Below are positions 32,801 through 44,800 of a stretch of DNA of 64,000 nucleotides, piece after piece. The position numbers and the translations under genes are program-made. The notes below the pieces were generated by a model that saw only the letters and a list, made by a program, of their open reading frames with translations, did not search any database and was not told the DNA's origin. How positions within the stretch are numbered: the first letter of the stretch is position 1; each line of letters begins with the position of its first letter. This stretch comes from Cardinalis cardinalis (lineage: Eukaryota; Chordata; Aves; Passeriformes; Cardinalidae). The stretch is taken from contig JACDOX010000051.1 of NCBI GenBank assembly GCA_014549065.1, positions 1,857,836-1,921,835 of the forward strand, read 5' to 3'.

Positions 32801-35800
32801 CCAGGATGGCAGTGCCCACCTGTCATAGTTGAATCCCATCCAGCAGCTAAGTACCAGGCAGCTGCTTGCTCACTCCCACCCCATGGCAAGGAAGAGAATC
32901 GTGGGGAAAAAAAGTAAATCTCGTGGGTTGAGATAAGAACAGCTTAATAATTGAAACAAGATAAAATATAATAATACTATTAATAATCCTAATGATAATA
33001 TCAAGAATAATTGTAATGAAGAGAAGGGAGAGAGGAACTGCTTTTCATCAGGAACTGTAGTGATAGGACAAGGAGAGATGGGTTCAGACTGAAAGGGGAG
33101 AAATTTAGGTTAGATATATGGAAGAAATTCTTCACTGTGAGGGTTGTGCAGCACTAGAAGAGGATGCCCAGAGAGGCTGTGGATGCCTCATCTCTGGCAG
33201 TGNTCAAGGCCAGGCAGTGAGCAACCCAGTCTTGTGGGAAGTGTGCAGGACAGGAGGGTTGGAATGAGATAATCTTTAAGGTTCCTTCCAACCCAAACCT
33301 TTCCATCATTCTCTGAGTAAAACCCAAGCGAGACCAGTGCCACAATGCAGTTGCTCACCACCCTCAATGCCCATCCAGTCCCTGAGCAGCACTCAGTGTC
33401 TCCCAGCCAGTTCCCCCCTGTTCATACTCTGGNCATGAGGTTCTGTGNTGTGGAATNTCCCTTTGCCCAGTGCCCCCAGCTCCTTGTGCACCTGCTCACT
33501 GTCAGAGCACAGGAAACTGGAAAGTCCTTGATTGAGAGCAAGCACTGCTTGGCACCANNTAAACCATTGGTGTGCCACCAACATTATTCTTGTACTAAAT
33601 CCAAAACAGCCCTGCACCAGCTACTAGGAGTAAAAATAACTTAATCCCAGGATGCCACCTCACAGCACTGACCATTGGAGCAAAGCAGAGCCACACGGGA
33701 GTTTGCTGCAGTGCCCTGCTGTCTCCATGGGCTCTGCTGCTGCCAAGGGACCCAGTGCCTCCATCTCCCAGAGGAGAATGCAAGAGTGAGTTGGTTCTGG
33801 AGGAGGCTTCATGGCTCTGCTGAGCTCACTTGTTGAAAATCAGATTGATCTGAATCCAGGCTCCTCACAGCCCAGTAAAAGCCCTTTTTCCTACAAAGTC
33901 CTCTCTCCCTGTGTCAGGAACTGCATATCCTGGCATGAGCCCCGTTGTGTCTTGTTGTTCATCTCCACTTCCAGCAGGTTTGTTCTAATGAGCTGAAAGA
34001 GCAAAGCTGAAACAGATTCTGAACTGAAGTCAGAGACTAATAAAGTAGGGTGTGATATTAATTTCAGCAGCAGCCTTGGCAAGAGCCAAACATGGTAATT
34101 CCAACATCTAATTGGCTTTTAAAAATAAATTAGTCTGGTTTTCATCTGCATATTTCCCATGCAGGATGTGTGCTGTTTGGCTGTGCCCTATTGTTAGATG
34201 GTCCCAACTGCTGTTGAGCAGTAAAATTACCCAGACCTTTTGACTTTGCAGTCTGCACTATTAGGGGTGGAGGCATTCTGCTGTAGCCTTTTCTTCCCTG
34301 AGTCAGTAGAAGCTGATTTCTGTGGTTTATCATGTGGATTTGAGGGAGCAGGATGTGGGATGCTGGCTACTGGCTTCCATTTATGGGCTTTTAGAAATGA
34401 GTGGAGCTGTATCTGTTTCTGCTGGCAGAGTCAGGTTCTCTTAAGTATGTGCAAAAGCATTTTTAAAATGGGAATTTGATTTCCTGCTGTCTGGTGAAAC
34501 CAAGCAGGTTGTGAAAACAAGGAAGAATAATAGTGGCTGCCTTCCACTAAATGTGTGGAAGACTTTGGAAACCTGTCTATTTCTTCATCTGTGTACAATG
34601 CTGACAGTGAAATTGCTCATAAGAGAGCATCATAAATTAAAGTGCAGAGCCTGACACACAGGAAGAGAATTTGGGTTCCTTCTGGCCGTTATGCCTTGAA
34701 TTGACAGCAGAGGAGGAGGGGTGCNCTCCTGGCTGGCACTGAGCAGAGGTGTGCAGTCCCTACCTCGCCTCCACTATAATAATTAGTTTCCCTTGGAAGA
34801 TATGTGTATTGGAGATGACCTTGTAACTAAGAGTATTGGCTGCAGTTTGGGAATATTTTAATTGATTAAGATTATTTTTGGACTAGTGATCTTATTAGAA
34901 AGGCAGTTGGTTGAGAGGCCCCTTGAGTTCCTATTATCCTTGTAGATAGATGAGCATTAAAAGGTTGGGTCAGGAGGAGCAAGCCCTGTTGTCTTCTCTG
35001 AATTTTCTTGGCCCCTTCTGTTTCTACCATCCCCGCCTGCATTTATGCAGAGCACTCTGGGGCCCGTGGGGCTCTCTCCCAGCAGAGGTACAAACAGCCA
35101 TAAATCCTAATTAAAAGGTATGTTTTATTTTCTGGGTTTAAAACTAAAAAAGATTTAAGAATTCTTGGAATTGAGATGTGTGTATGTATTTTGGCCCATC
35201 AGGATTAATTGGATTTGCTTCAGCGGTTCACTGTACCGTGGCTGTTCAGTAGAACGCTGCTGAGCAATTTAAACATCTTTCTCGAATGTATGAGGTTCCT
35301 ACAACAACGTGTCCTGCAATAATTTTGCTCCTGCCACTGATGTAAATGTTGAGGTTGTTCAGGAGCAGCACAGGGAAGCGAGGCACGTACTTGGCTGTGC
35401 TGTGGATCCGGGCAGCGCGTCCGGCGCTCNGCTCCCTTTGGAATCCCTGGAGGTGTTGGAGCCCACGTTGTCCCCTGGTGTGTGTTGTGAGTGTGTCTCT
35501 GTGCACAGAGCAGGCACTCCCAGCCATGGAAAGTTTGGTGTGCTCATAAATCACATCCGTGCCCTGCAAGAGAGCTGCAGATGAGAGTGTCAGGGTTGAC
35601 CTTCCAGCAAGTGCGGGAGTGATGAGGGGAAGATTGATGCCTAGAGAGAAGAGCTGGGGATTTACAGAGCCTGTTAGGATTAAATTGCCCCTGCTTTAAG
35701 CTGGGCTGGGTTTAGTATTGTTAGGCAGGGTTTTGGGGGAGGGCAGGAGAGCTATTGCTGAACCTCCTCCAGCATATAATCCTAGTGCNGTCCTGGTGTG

Positions 35801-38800
35801 ATCCCACGGACTGTTCCCCATCCCCTGAGGTGGGAGCAGCCCGTGGGATCAGCATGGGGCTGTTGCTGCAGACCAAGGCAGGGCAGTTTGGGATGGGAGA
35901 CCCCATGGTTTATGGAAAGCTGTGGAGAGGGGCACTATGCCAGGGCTCTGGAAGAGAGAGGATTTCACCTCCTGAGCAGGAGCTTGGGATCCATCTCCTA
36001 GGAAGAGAGACTCTGGGTGTGAAGCAGCCTTTTGGAGACACAGTGGCAGATCTTGGAAAGGGGGTACCTAAACCAGTCTGTGTGGGGAAGAGAAGGAATC
36101 ACTCACAGAAAAAAACCCTTAGGCACAAGCATGAGTGTGTGTGGGCTTGCCAAGCATGATTGCTGCTGTGTTGTGAGGTGATTCTTAAGTCAGTGGAAGT
36201 GAGGAATGGTGTAGGTATTAGGGCATGTAAAAGCTGTAATGTATTAAGGTTTCAGGAAACCACCTAATAGTATGTCTTGCAAAATCTTAGTTGGATAAAT
36301 AATTTAATTTGGTCTAGATAGCAACATTCTTGGATTGNAATGCTGCTAAAATACTGTCAGCAAGAGCTGCTGATGAACAAAGGAGAGGCTCATCTGAGGG
36401 AGATGTAAAGCTGAGGCCAAGAGGATCAATATTAGGTCTGTGTGTCTTTTAACATCCTCATTAATGATCTGTAAGAGGGAGCAAGTGGTGTATATAGATT
36501 AATAAAATCTACAGATAACACTAAAGCCAGAGATGTCTTCAACAAAACTCAGCACATAGATGCAGTCTGAAAGACTTCACAGGTTCAGAAACATGGGCAA
36601 AAGACAAAAGAAATGGATGACACTTGAAAATAATCACTATATCCATTTGTGTTAAAGTAGCCCAAGCCATGTGCCCCTCCCTGAACCCTTCTCTTGGCAC
36701 AGGAGGTGGAATGAGGCACAAGCATGTGGCCCNTGTGTCTCCTGGGCAGCAAAACTCAGTGGAGCTGCAGAGGGAGCAGTGCAAAGCCCATCCTGGCCAA
36801 GCGTGGGTCTCTGCCTGAAACACTGGATTTGATTCTAATCCCACCTGATTTAGAGACACAAATTGGAAGGGGTCCAGTGCCAGCCTTGGGTAATGTGTGT
36901 GCCCTTGCCTAAGCCGTTAGGACAGCACTTGCAGAAATTTGTGTCATTTAAGCCTGTGCCCATTTGTGCTGCAATCCTTGTGCTTAAAGCAGCACACATT
37001 TAANTTGTTTGTGGGAGTATTGTTCCAGAGAGCCTCGAGACAACAAGTTTCTCAAGTATTCAAGTTTCAAAAAATTGAATACTTGTGGCAATACTGGCCA
37101 AAGAAGCTGTGGATGCCCCTTAAAGTGTTCAAGGCCAGGTTGGATGGGACTCTGAGCACCCTGATCTCGTGGAAGGTGCCCTTGCCCATGGCAGAATTGC
37201 AATGAGATGATCTTCAAAGTCTCTTCCAACTCAAACCATTCTTTGATTCTATGAACACAATGAGAGAACAGCATGAGGAAGAAATACAGCTGGCCCTCCT
37301 GCCCTAAGGGTGCATTGGTGTGGGTCTCCAGAAATGGCCAGGGATTCTAGTTTGGATCACCTGAANTTGCCTGGGCATAGTACTAGAGGCTGCCTGGCAG
37401 GAAACAGCCCTGGCTTGCAGGTGTGCGATGCTCAGTTCTAAAAAGGTTCTGTTTTTCTCTTTTGAGTGCTTACAAATATCAATGTTTTAGCAAGGCCAAA
37501 CAAATTCTCTCTAAAATCATGGGTAGCAGGTGCAGTGCATGGTGGTGACTGGCATGAAGTCTATTGTCTCTCCTACTTCTCTGTTTATGTCAGTCTGTAA
37601 CTCTTTTTGCTCGTTATGCTTATCACACAGCTTTTAATAGTTACAGAATGTGTTTGAATTACGTTTGAAATTCAAATTTCACTCAAATAGACGCTTGTTC
37701 TTGAACCAGTGTTTGTGTCTGAGTAGTTGGGGGGAGGGGGCTGGTAGTATTTCTTACATATTGCATGCACTCACCATNTTCTTTTCCATTGCAGCAGGAG
37801 TCAAAGGAAGAGAGTGGCTTGCAAAAGAAGAGAACAAAGCAGCTGGATCGAACAAAGTTTGCTGCTAAAAGAAAAATTGCACGTACGTCTCGACTGTGGG
37901 GCTGGGGAAGTTGTCTGGTGCTGAGCAGCTTCTGCTCTTTGTGTTAGAGATTATTTCCCTTGCAAAAAGGCTGTGACNTGGCTGGGGATGTAGAAAAGAC
38001 CCTTCACAGGGCTAAATTGTGCACTTCCAAAATAAGTGTGCGAGGGTGTTGGTGCCTNACCGGGTTCAAAACTGTCTGAGGCTGATGTGAAAGCGCTGTC
38101 AGTCACAAACTCAATTCCTGTCCAGGCCCCTCTGCTCCTGTCTGTCCCTGAAACATCACAATGCTCTGACCCGACAGCTGCCGCTCAGGAAGGATCTGAG
38201 TCGCAGCTGACAGTTCTCTGAAATCATCAGCTCACAGTGTGGGGGCAGCCAGAGCACCAGCAGCGTTGGGCATCATAAGGAAGGGTGTTAAGGGATTTAG
38301 TTGATGTAATTTTGCNGTTACATAAAGTGTTGGTGCACCCTTGTCACAGCACTGTGTGCAGTTCTGGCCTCTGCATAGCAGGGACACAGTGGTGCATCCA
38401 GAGAAGGGCAGCCCAAGTCATGCAGGAGTAGAACAACTGCCTGGTGAGGAGAGTCTGGAAAGATTGGGGCTGCTCTGTTAGGAGAGAACAGTGGGATCAA
38501 AGTTCCCGTTGGGAAGGCAATGCCTCAGCTGAGCACAGAGCTGTTGTTTACCAGCTCCTGGGGTGGATCAGTGGAAATAGCAAAAAATAGATGGGTTTAA
38601 AACGGGTGAAGGACACTAATGCTTCACACAGCATGGAGTGAACTCCTGGAAGTTTGTGTCACAGGAGGTTGTGGAGAGGTCACTATCAACAGCTTTAATA
38701 AGNGATTAAATGCATTCATGAACAATAAGTCTGTGAACAGATGCTAAAGGCTGGGATGTTCCTGCTCATATTCTGATGTACAGGCAGAAGGGCCCACTGA

Positions 38801-41800
38801 GCATGGCCAGCATACCTCTGCTCCCTGTACAGCCCCACANGTTACAGCAGCCAGGCCCCAGAGGGTCCCCACTGGTGTTCCTGTGCTCTGTGAGGCAGGG
38901 GTCCATCCAGCACATAAAATTCAGAGACTTTTTAGAATGGTTGGCTCCTGCAAAACCCAAAGCAATCACTGAACAAAATGGAGCACGCCAGTGCTCCGCA
39001 AGCAGCAGCAGTTGGGCTTGTCAGTCCTCACAGGGCTTGTGTGAATTAAATTGTTTTTAATAGAGGCCTAAGGCCATAGCACAGAACAGCCCAGCTCTTT
39101 GTGGGANCTGCAACCCACTGTGCATATCAGTGTTGAGCAAGTAAGATAGCAAANTCAGAGATGGGAAAAGAGTTCTTTTTCTCATTCTTCTTTTTCTCCC
39201 AAAGGAAACAGAGCACCAAATTAAAGCTGAAACCCCCCCTTGGAGATGCCACTAAAATGTGACCAAGCATATGGTGCTAAGAGCAGGGATCTGCTGAAGT
39301 TGGATGTCCTCGTTGCATCATTGAACATGTAGGGTTTCAGGAGCTGGTGCTGTGCAAAAGGTGTTTAGTGTGCTCCAGAAAATCCACAGGAGACAGGGCC
39401 GGCTCTCCAGACATTGTGTAACAGAGAAGTTCTGCTGTGTTTCTAGATGTTGAAATTATTAATAATAGTTTTTCTTTTCCTGGGGCACAAGCTGCCTTTT
39501 TTTGTTGCTTAGTGTGCTCATCTGAGTTTGGGGGTGCCTGGCACCGCACAGTCGGCGAGCAGGGGCTTGTTTAAGCACGTGTGATGGTGGGGCTGTTCTC
39601 ATTTATGGAAAGCTATAATTAGACTTTTGGTGTTTGCTTTTAGGCAAATTAAGATTTGAAGTAGTAATTATTTTTCCCAGTGTCTTTAAATAAATTCTTT
39701 GAATTGCGAGGCAAATTGGTCTTTTGTAAAGATTGGGTGCTTCTGGGTAGAGCAAGTTCTTTCTCCTCAAAACTGGAAAATTTCAGATATTGGCAGGCGC
39801 TCGTTATAAAGCGTATCCTCCCTTTTTTGCTTTGTTGTGGTTTTATTCATTTTAACCTAGAGCCATAACTAAAATATATCTGTGACGTTTCATCCTGACA
39901 GGATAAATGGAAATACAAAACCTAAAGAAGTCTCTCTCTTTTTCCAGAGGAAGTCAGAGCTTTAAAGCACATTTGAATGTTTTTACTGTNATTGCACTTT
40001 GGATATGTAAAAATACTGAGATCCCGCATTTCTGTTATTTTTGAGTAAATCTCTTATTAGTAAGTGTTATAACTACAACTAGTGGGGTTTTGCATCTAAT
40101 TCACTTTGCAAATGTCAAAATGGAACATAAATCGCTTTGCAAATTGCCGTATTAGCATTTAAAAAGGCTCTGAAATGGTTTAATTTGTTTAGGGCTGCCG
40201 TATCTTAAAAACAGTTTCTCTCTGACCCCTCCTTCCCATCTGCGGGTCTCTTGGATGCCCTGGTCCCCAGAGGGGCGCTGGGATTTCTTGCCGCGTTGGG
40301 ATGGACCTGTGACAGAGGAATTTGGAATGTGAGATTCCCAATGCTGGTGCTTCCCTCGGGAATGGGCTCCTGCAAGGCAGGCGAGTGATGAGTGCGAGCT
40401 GAGCATCGCTCCAGATGGAGAGGGGTCGTTTCTCCTGGGATCTGTGGAGCCTCCACCACAAGCTCTGAGCTCTCTCCCCAGCTCTGTTTGCACACAGTGG
40501 TCGGGGGCTAACGCAGCACTCTGGGTTTCTAATCATCATAAATTATGACGGCTGCAATCAGCATCAAGTTCAATAAAACACACGGTGCTGAGAAGTGATC
40601 AGTCCTGGAGCATGAAATACTGTCAGCTTCACTTAAAGCAGGTCAGGTCTGCTGGAAGGCACGAGCAGAGCTGCTCTTTGCTCTCCCCACAGTAATGCCA
40701 GGTGGATTTTAAACTCGAGTTTTCCCCATCTCCAGAGCACCTACTCAACTGGAACGTGCACTAAGTGCATCTTGTTTGTCACTGGTTTCTTTGCCAGAGG
40801 CAGCATTTGTCTGGCACATTCCCTGTCCCCAGAGGGGAAATTGCTGTGCCAGGGAGGGAGAAGAAAACAAAATGTACAGCAGTAACTCGCCAAAAAATGT
40901 TTCTTTTTATTAAGCTTCATGGATGTTGATAGCCTGAACTGGCAAATGTTCAGGCCCCTGTTGAAGCACGTGGAAAGTCGTGTGTTGCAGGGTGCCGATC
41001 ATGTGCACCAGTTTTCCTGCACATGTCTGAGTTTACAGGATCTAGCCTGATTGCTGCGATGGTTTGGGCAGGAAAACAAATTAGCACACACTTTCTGAAT
41101 GCTTGGAAGGTGTTTGGTGTTATGGGAAAAGAAAAGACTGTATGTAGCACTAAGTGCTGTGGTCTGGATGACATGGTGGTGATTGGTCAAAGGTTGGGNT
41201 CAATCTCAGTGGTGTTTTCCAACCTAATTGGCTCTGTGATTTGCTGTTTAATGCTGCTGTTCTTGGGGCTGGGAGCTTTCTCCATANGCTGGACTGTGCT
41301 TTCCATTAAAGAATGTTTTTGTTTTGTTTTTTTTTCTGTCCTGGTCCCTCCTGGCTGTAANATCATTGAGTGACTTTGTCCAAGGACAAAAGATCCCCAC
41401 GAGCCCTGAAAGCGCTGCAGTCTGCTTTCCCTTCAACCCCTTCCTTAATTTTCAAAGAAATTACCCCCCACCCCACTCCAAACCAACAACCTGAAGCTAA
41501 GTGCTGTTCTAGTAGGACACATAGAGGAATCTGAAGGTAATCAGTCCAAAAAATGCTTCAGAACCTGCTTGGGTGGGGGAGCAGGAGGCTGCCATCATCC
41601 AGGAGCTGGGGGAAGGGCAGAGCTGTGCTCTGTGGATGCTCCTGCTTGCAGCAGTGCTGTCATGGACAGGCTGCGGTACGGCCAGAGCACGGCTGCACTG
41701 CTGTGCTTGGGAGAGGATGGGATAGAAAATGGGAGCCTGCAACTTGGGAATGCAGCTTTATCCACCCTGTCTCTGGAGCTGGCTGCAGTGAAGGCATGTT

Positions 41801-44800
41801 TTGTGCCTGGGCAGCCTCCCTGTTCAAATGGCATGTCTTAAAGATGTTGTAGCCGTCGGAGAGCGCGAGCCTTTGGTTCATGCATGAGATGGCGCGTGCA
41901 GGATTCTGCCTGGAGGAGGGAGCGGGTTCTGAAGGAAATCTGTCAATTTGTTTCGAGTGAGAAGATGTATTTTTTCAGCTCCTGAGAGTGCTGTTGAGTT
42001 GTTTTTCAAGCTGCACTCCATTCTGCAGGCATTGTATATTTTAAGCAGAGTGAAAGTGTTGGATTGAATCTCAGTAAATAAGTGTTTTCCAAAGTAACTA
42101 ACTGCTTTGTTTCTACATAGCCAGTCTAGACTTTTGGTTTGATTGGAGCGAGGAATATTTCAGGAATAAATTTTCTGCTGAAATAGCAGTTACAACTGTA
42201 GGAAACCTGTTTCCCATGCATGACTGACTTAGTGATGCAGTAGAGTGGTGATGTGAGCAGAAGGGGGTTGTATGCATGTGAAATATCCTCTATAATACCA
42301 CCAAGCAAGTAACATTATCCTCCACAGAGCTTTCCACCTGAGGCTCGGGGTGAAAAACATGTAGCTCTTTTTCTCTTGATAGGTCTCCTGTGGTATTGCA
42401 GGTATCTGTGTCAGAAGACAGTGAGGTGTGCTGCTCAGTTAGTAAAAAAGTCTCTTAAAGATGTGTTGTTTATCCTGCTTTGCTGCTGAGCCTAGCCAAT
42501 ACAAAAATGAGCACACTTCAGAAATCTGTCCTTTTCCTCTCTCCTTGAACATGCATTCTGCAGCTGCAGTGTGTGTTGTTTGATGGCAAATAAAATGTCA
42601 TGTTGCAGTTAATATACTCGGGGAATGGGAACTTAGATTGCTGTAGAAACCTGAGGTGAAGTTCCTGACCTGAGCTACCTTTCTCATTTAGTGTTGCCTG
42701 CTCCAGTTTTGTTGACACCTTTCCAGGACAGCTGAGGTTTAGATGATTTTCTCTGCATTCCTCCTGGGAAGGTGGGGCTCTCACCCATTTCTCCCTACAT
42801 GCTGGATATTCACTGAGTGTTTACATACACCTGCAGCTGTGACTTGACATTATCCTGTTTCTTCTGCTGTAGAGATGACTGAAGAGGAACAATTTGCACT
42901 GGCCCTGAAAATGAGTGAGCAAGAGGCTAGACAAGTGAACTGTCAGGANGAGGAAGAGGAGGAGCTCTTGAGGAAGGCCATTGCTGAGAGCCTCAGTGTA
43001 AGTGCACTTCTGTGAAGAGGCNCACCAGGGTTCTTTAGCNACATTGCTGTCTGTGCTTGCTTTACCATGCTGCAAAATAAAGTTTTACTGGGGGACATAG
43101 ATATTCCCAGCACAAACTGGGATGACAGCAGCTGCAGAGTTGTTGCTTTGTGCTGTTCCTAGTGAGAGGAACATGAAGTCTAACCCCAGTTGTTTTGGGG
43201 TACTGAGTTCTGATTTGGGATAGGGGGATCTGCAGTCCATGGGATGGCTGCCAGTGTGCTGGGGGAGCCCTAGGTTGTGCTGTGCTGATAGAGAACACAT
43301 CTGTAGGAGAGTCAGGAGAGTGAACCTTTTGTTTTTCAGAGCTGTCAGCCCTCAGACTCATCGACTGCATCTCCTCATCTGTCAGTGGAAGCACTAGATT
43401 CACAGGGCCAAAGCCAGCCTGCTGAGAAAGAAGGCTCTGAGCTCCTGGGAGGCCTGGCATTCTGCCCTGACACCCCTCCCTCTGACTGCAGCTCCCACTC
43501 ACAGACCTCCAGAGCTGATGGGAATGGACAGATGGATGTCGCCCGGAGCCCCTTGGTAGTGTTGAGGAGGTTGAGCCAGGAAATCGTTGAAAGCTCACTA
43601 GTATCCAGCATAATCGTGTCTCCGGGGAAGGGCCAGCCTCTGACAAGGTCAAGTGAAAAGTCTTCCTCACCAGCAAAAAGTGATTCGAGTAACATGTTAC
43701 CCAGCACTCTGGGAGGGGACTTCATGTCTTTGAGTCCCACCTTTGGCAAGGTGGCTTCAGGAGCCTCCTGGCGACTGACACCTCGGAGACTGTTCAACAG
43801 CCCCTCCAGCTCTTCTGAAGCAGCAGGCCACGAACCAAAAGAGCAGCTCCTACCCTCCACTGGCCATTCTGCAGGAGAAGCTGGTGCTGGGAGCTCAGCC
43901 ACTCCACTCTGGAAGAGCAGGACCACAGAACAGTGTGACAGCCCCAGGAGGAGTGGTGGAGGAGCAGGTACCAAACACAGCTCACAGCCTGGGCACACTG
44001 CCAAGGTCTGTGTTTCCACAGAGCAAGCAGAGCAGAATGAGGGGTCTGGCAGTACCCCAGATCTTCGCATGCTGACTGTGGAGGAGAAGCAGAAACAGGA
44101 GGAGGCAAGAAACACGGTGCACTATTACTGGGGCATCCCCTTCTGCCCCAAAGGGGTGGACCCCAACCAGTACACCAAAGTCATCTTGTGTCAGCTGGAG
44201 GTTTACCAGAAGAGCCTGAAGCAGGCTCAGAGGCAGCTGTTGCATAAGAAGGAGTTTGGTAACCCGGTTGTGCCCAGTCCTTCCTTGAGCCAAAACGAGC
44301 TTGGGAAAGGAGAAGAGATAAGCAGGGAGAATGGGGTTGCTGATGGTACAGAAGATGGAGACACAGAGGGACAAGAGTCTGAAAACATCACCTGGCTCCA
44401 CCCTTCAAAGAGNAGGGAGGCAGAGAGTCCAGGGCACAGCATGGAAGAAGAGAAGAACTCCACTTCTGATGATGAACCGACCACCAGCTACTGCCAGGTA
44501 AGAGCTTTGTCACTGAGCAGAGGTTGAGCAGCCATGCCCTTCTGTCCTTTTTATGGTTCAGTCCCTTCTGCAAAGCAGGCACTGCTATTTAATGCCCCTC
44601 TTAAATTTAGGGACTTCCTCCCCCAGCCACACCGGTTACTGTGGAAAGGAGAGAAGTGTACAGGCTGACACCCAGCTCTCACGAGACAAGGGCCATTGAG
44701 CAGCCTGGCAGTCATCATTAGCGCTGCAGAGAGCGACACATCCAGCTCATCCTTCTCAGAAGGGTGCAGCCTGGCAGTGTGCCAAGGCAGAGGACACAGA

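Larger units (their letters stand above)
29825..37794 (+). other. UIMC1: UIMC1 intron 2
   Basis: About 8 kb. It holds an antisense degenerate protein-like frame (31.2-32.25 kb), an ERV LTR split by a CR1 (32.8-33.66 kb) and two further CR1 pieces (36.4 and 37.1 kb). No UIMC1 exon was recognised inside. Confidence 0.55.

Noticed and set aside
43375..44115. 246-codon minus-strand open frame
   Set aside because: It is the antisense shadow of UIMC1 coding exon 4, whose sense frame is conserved.
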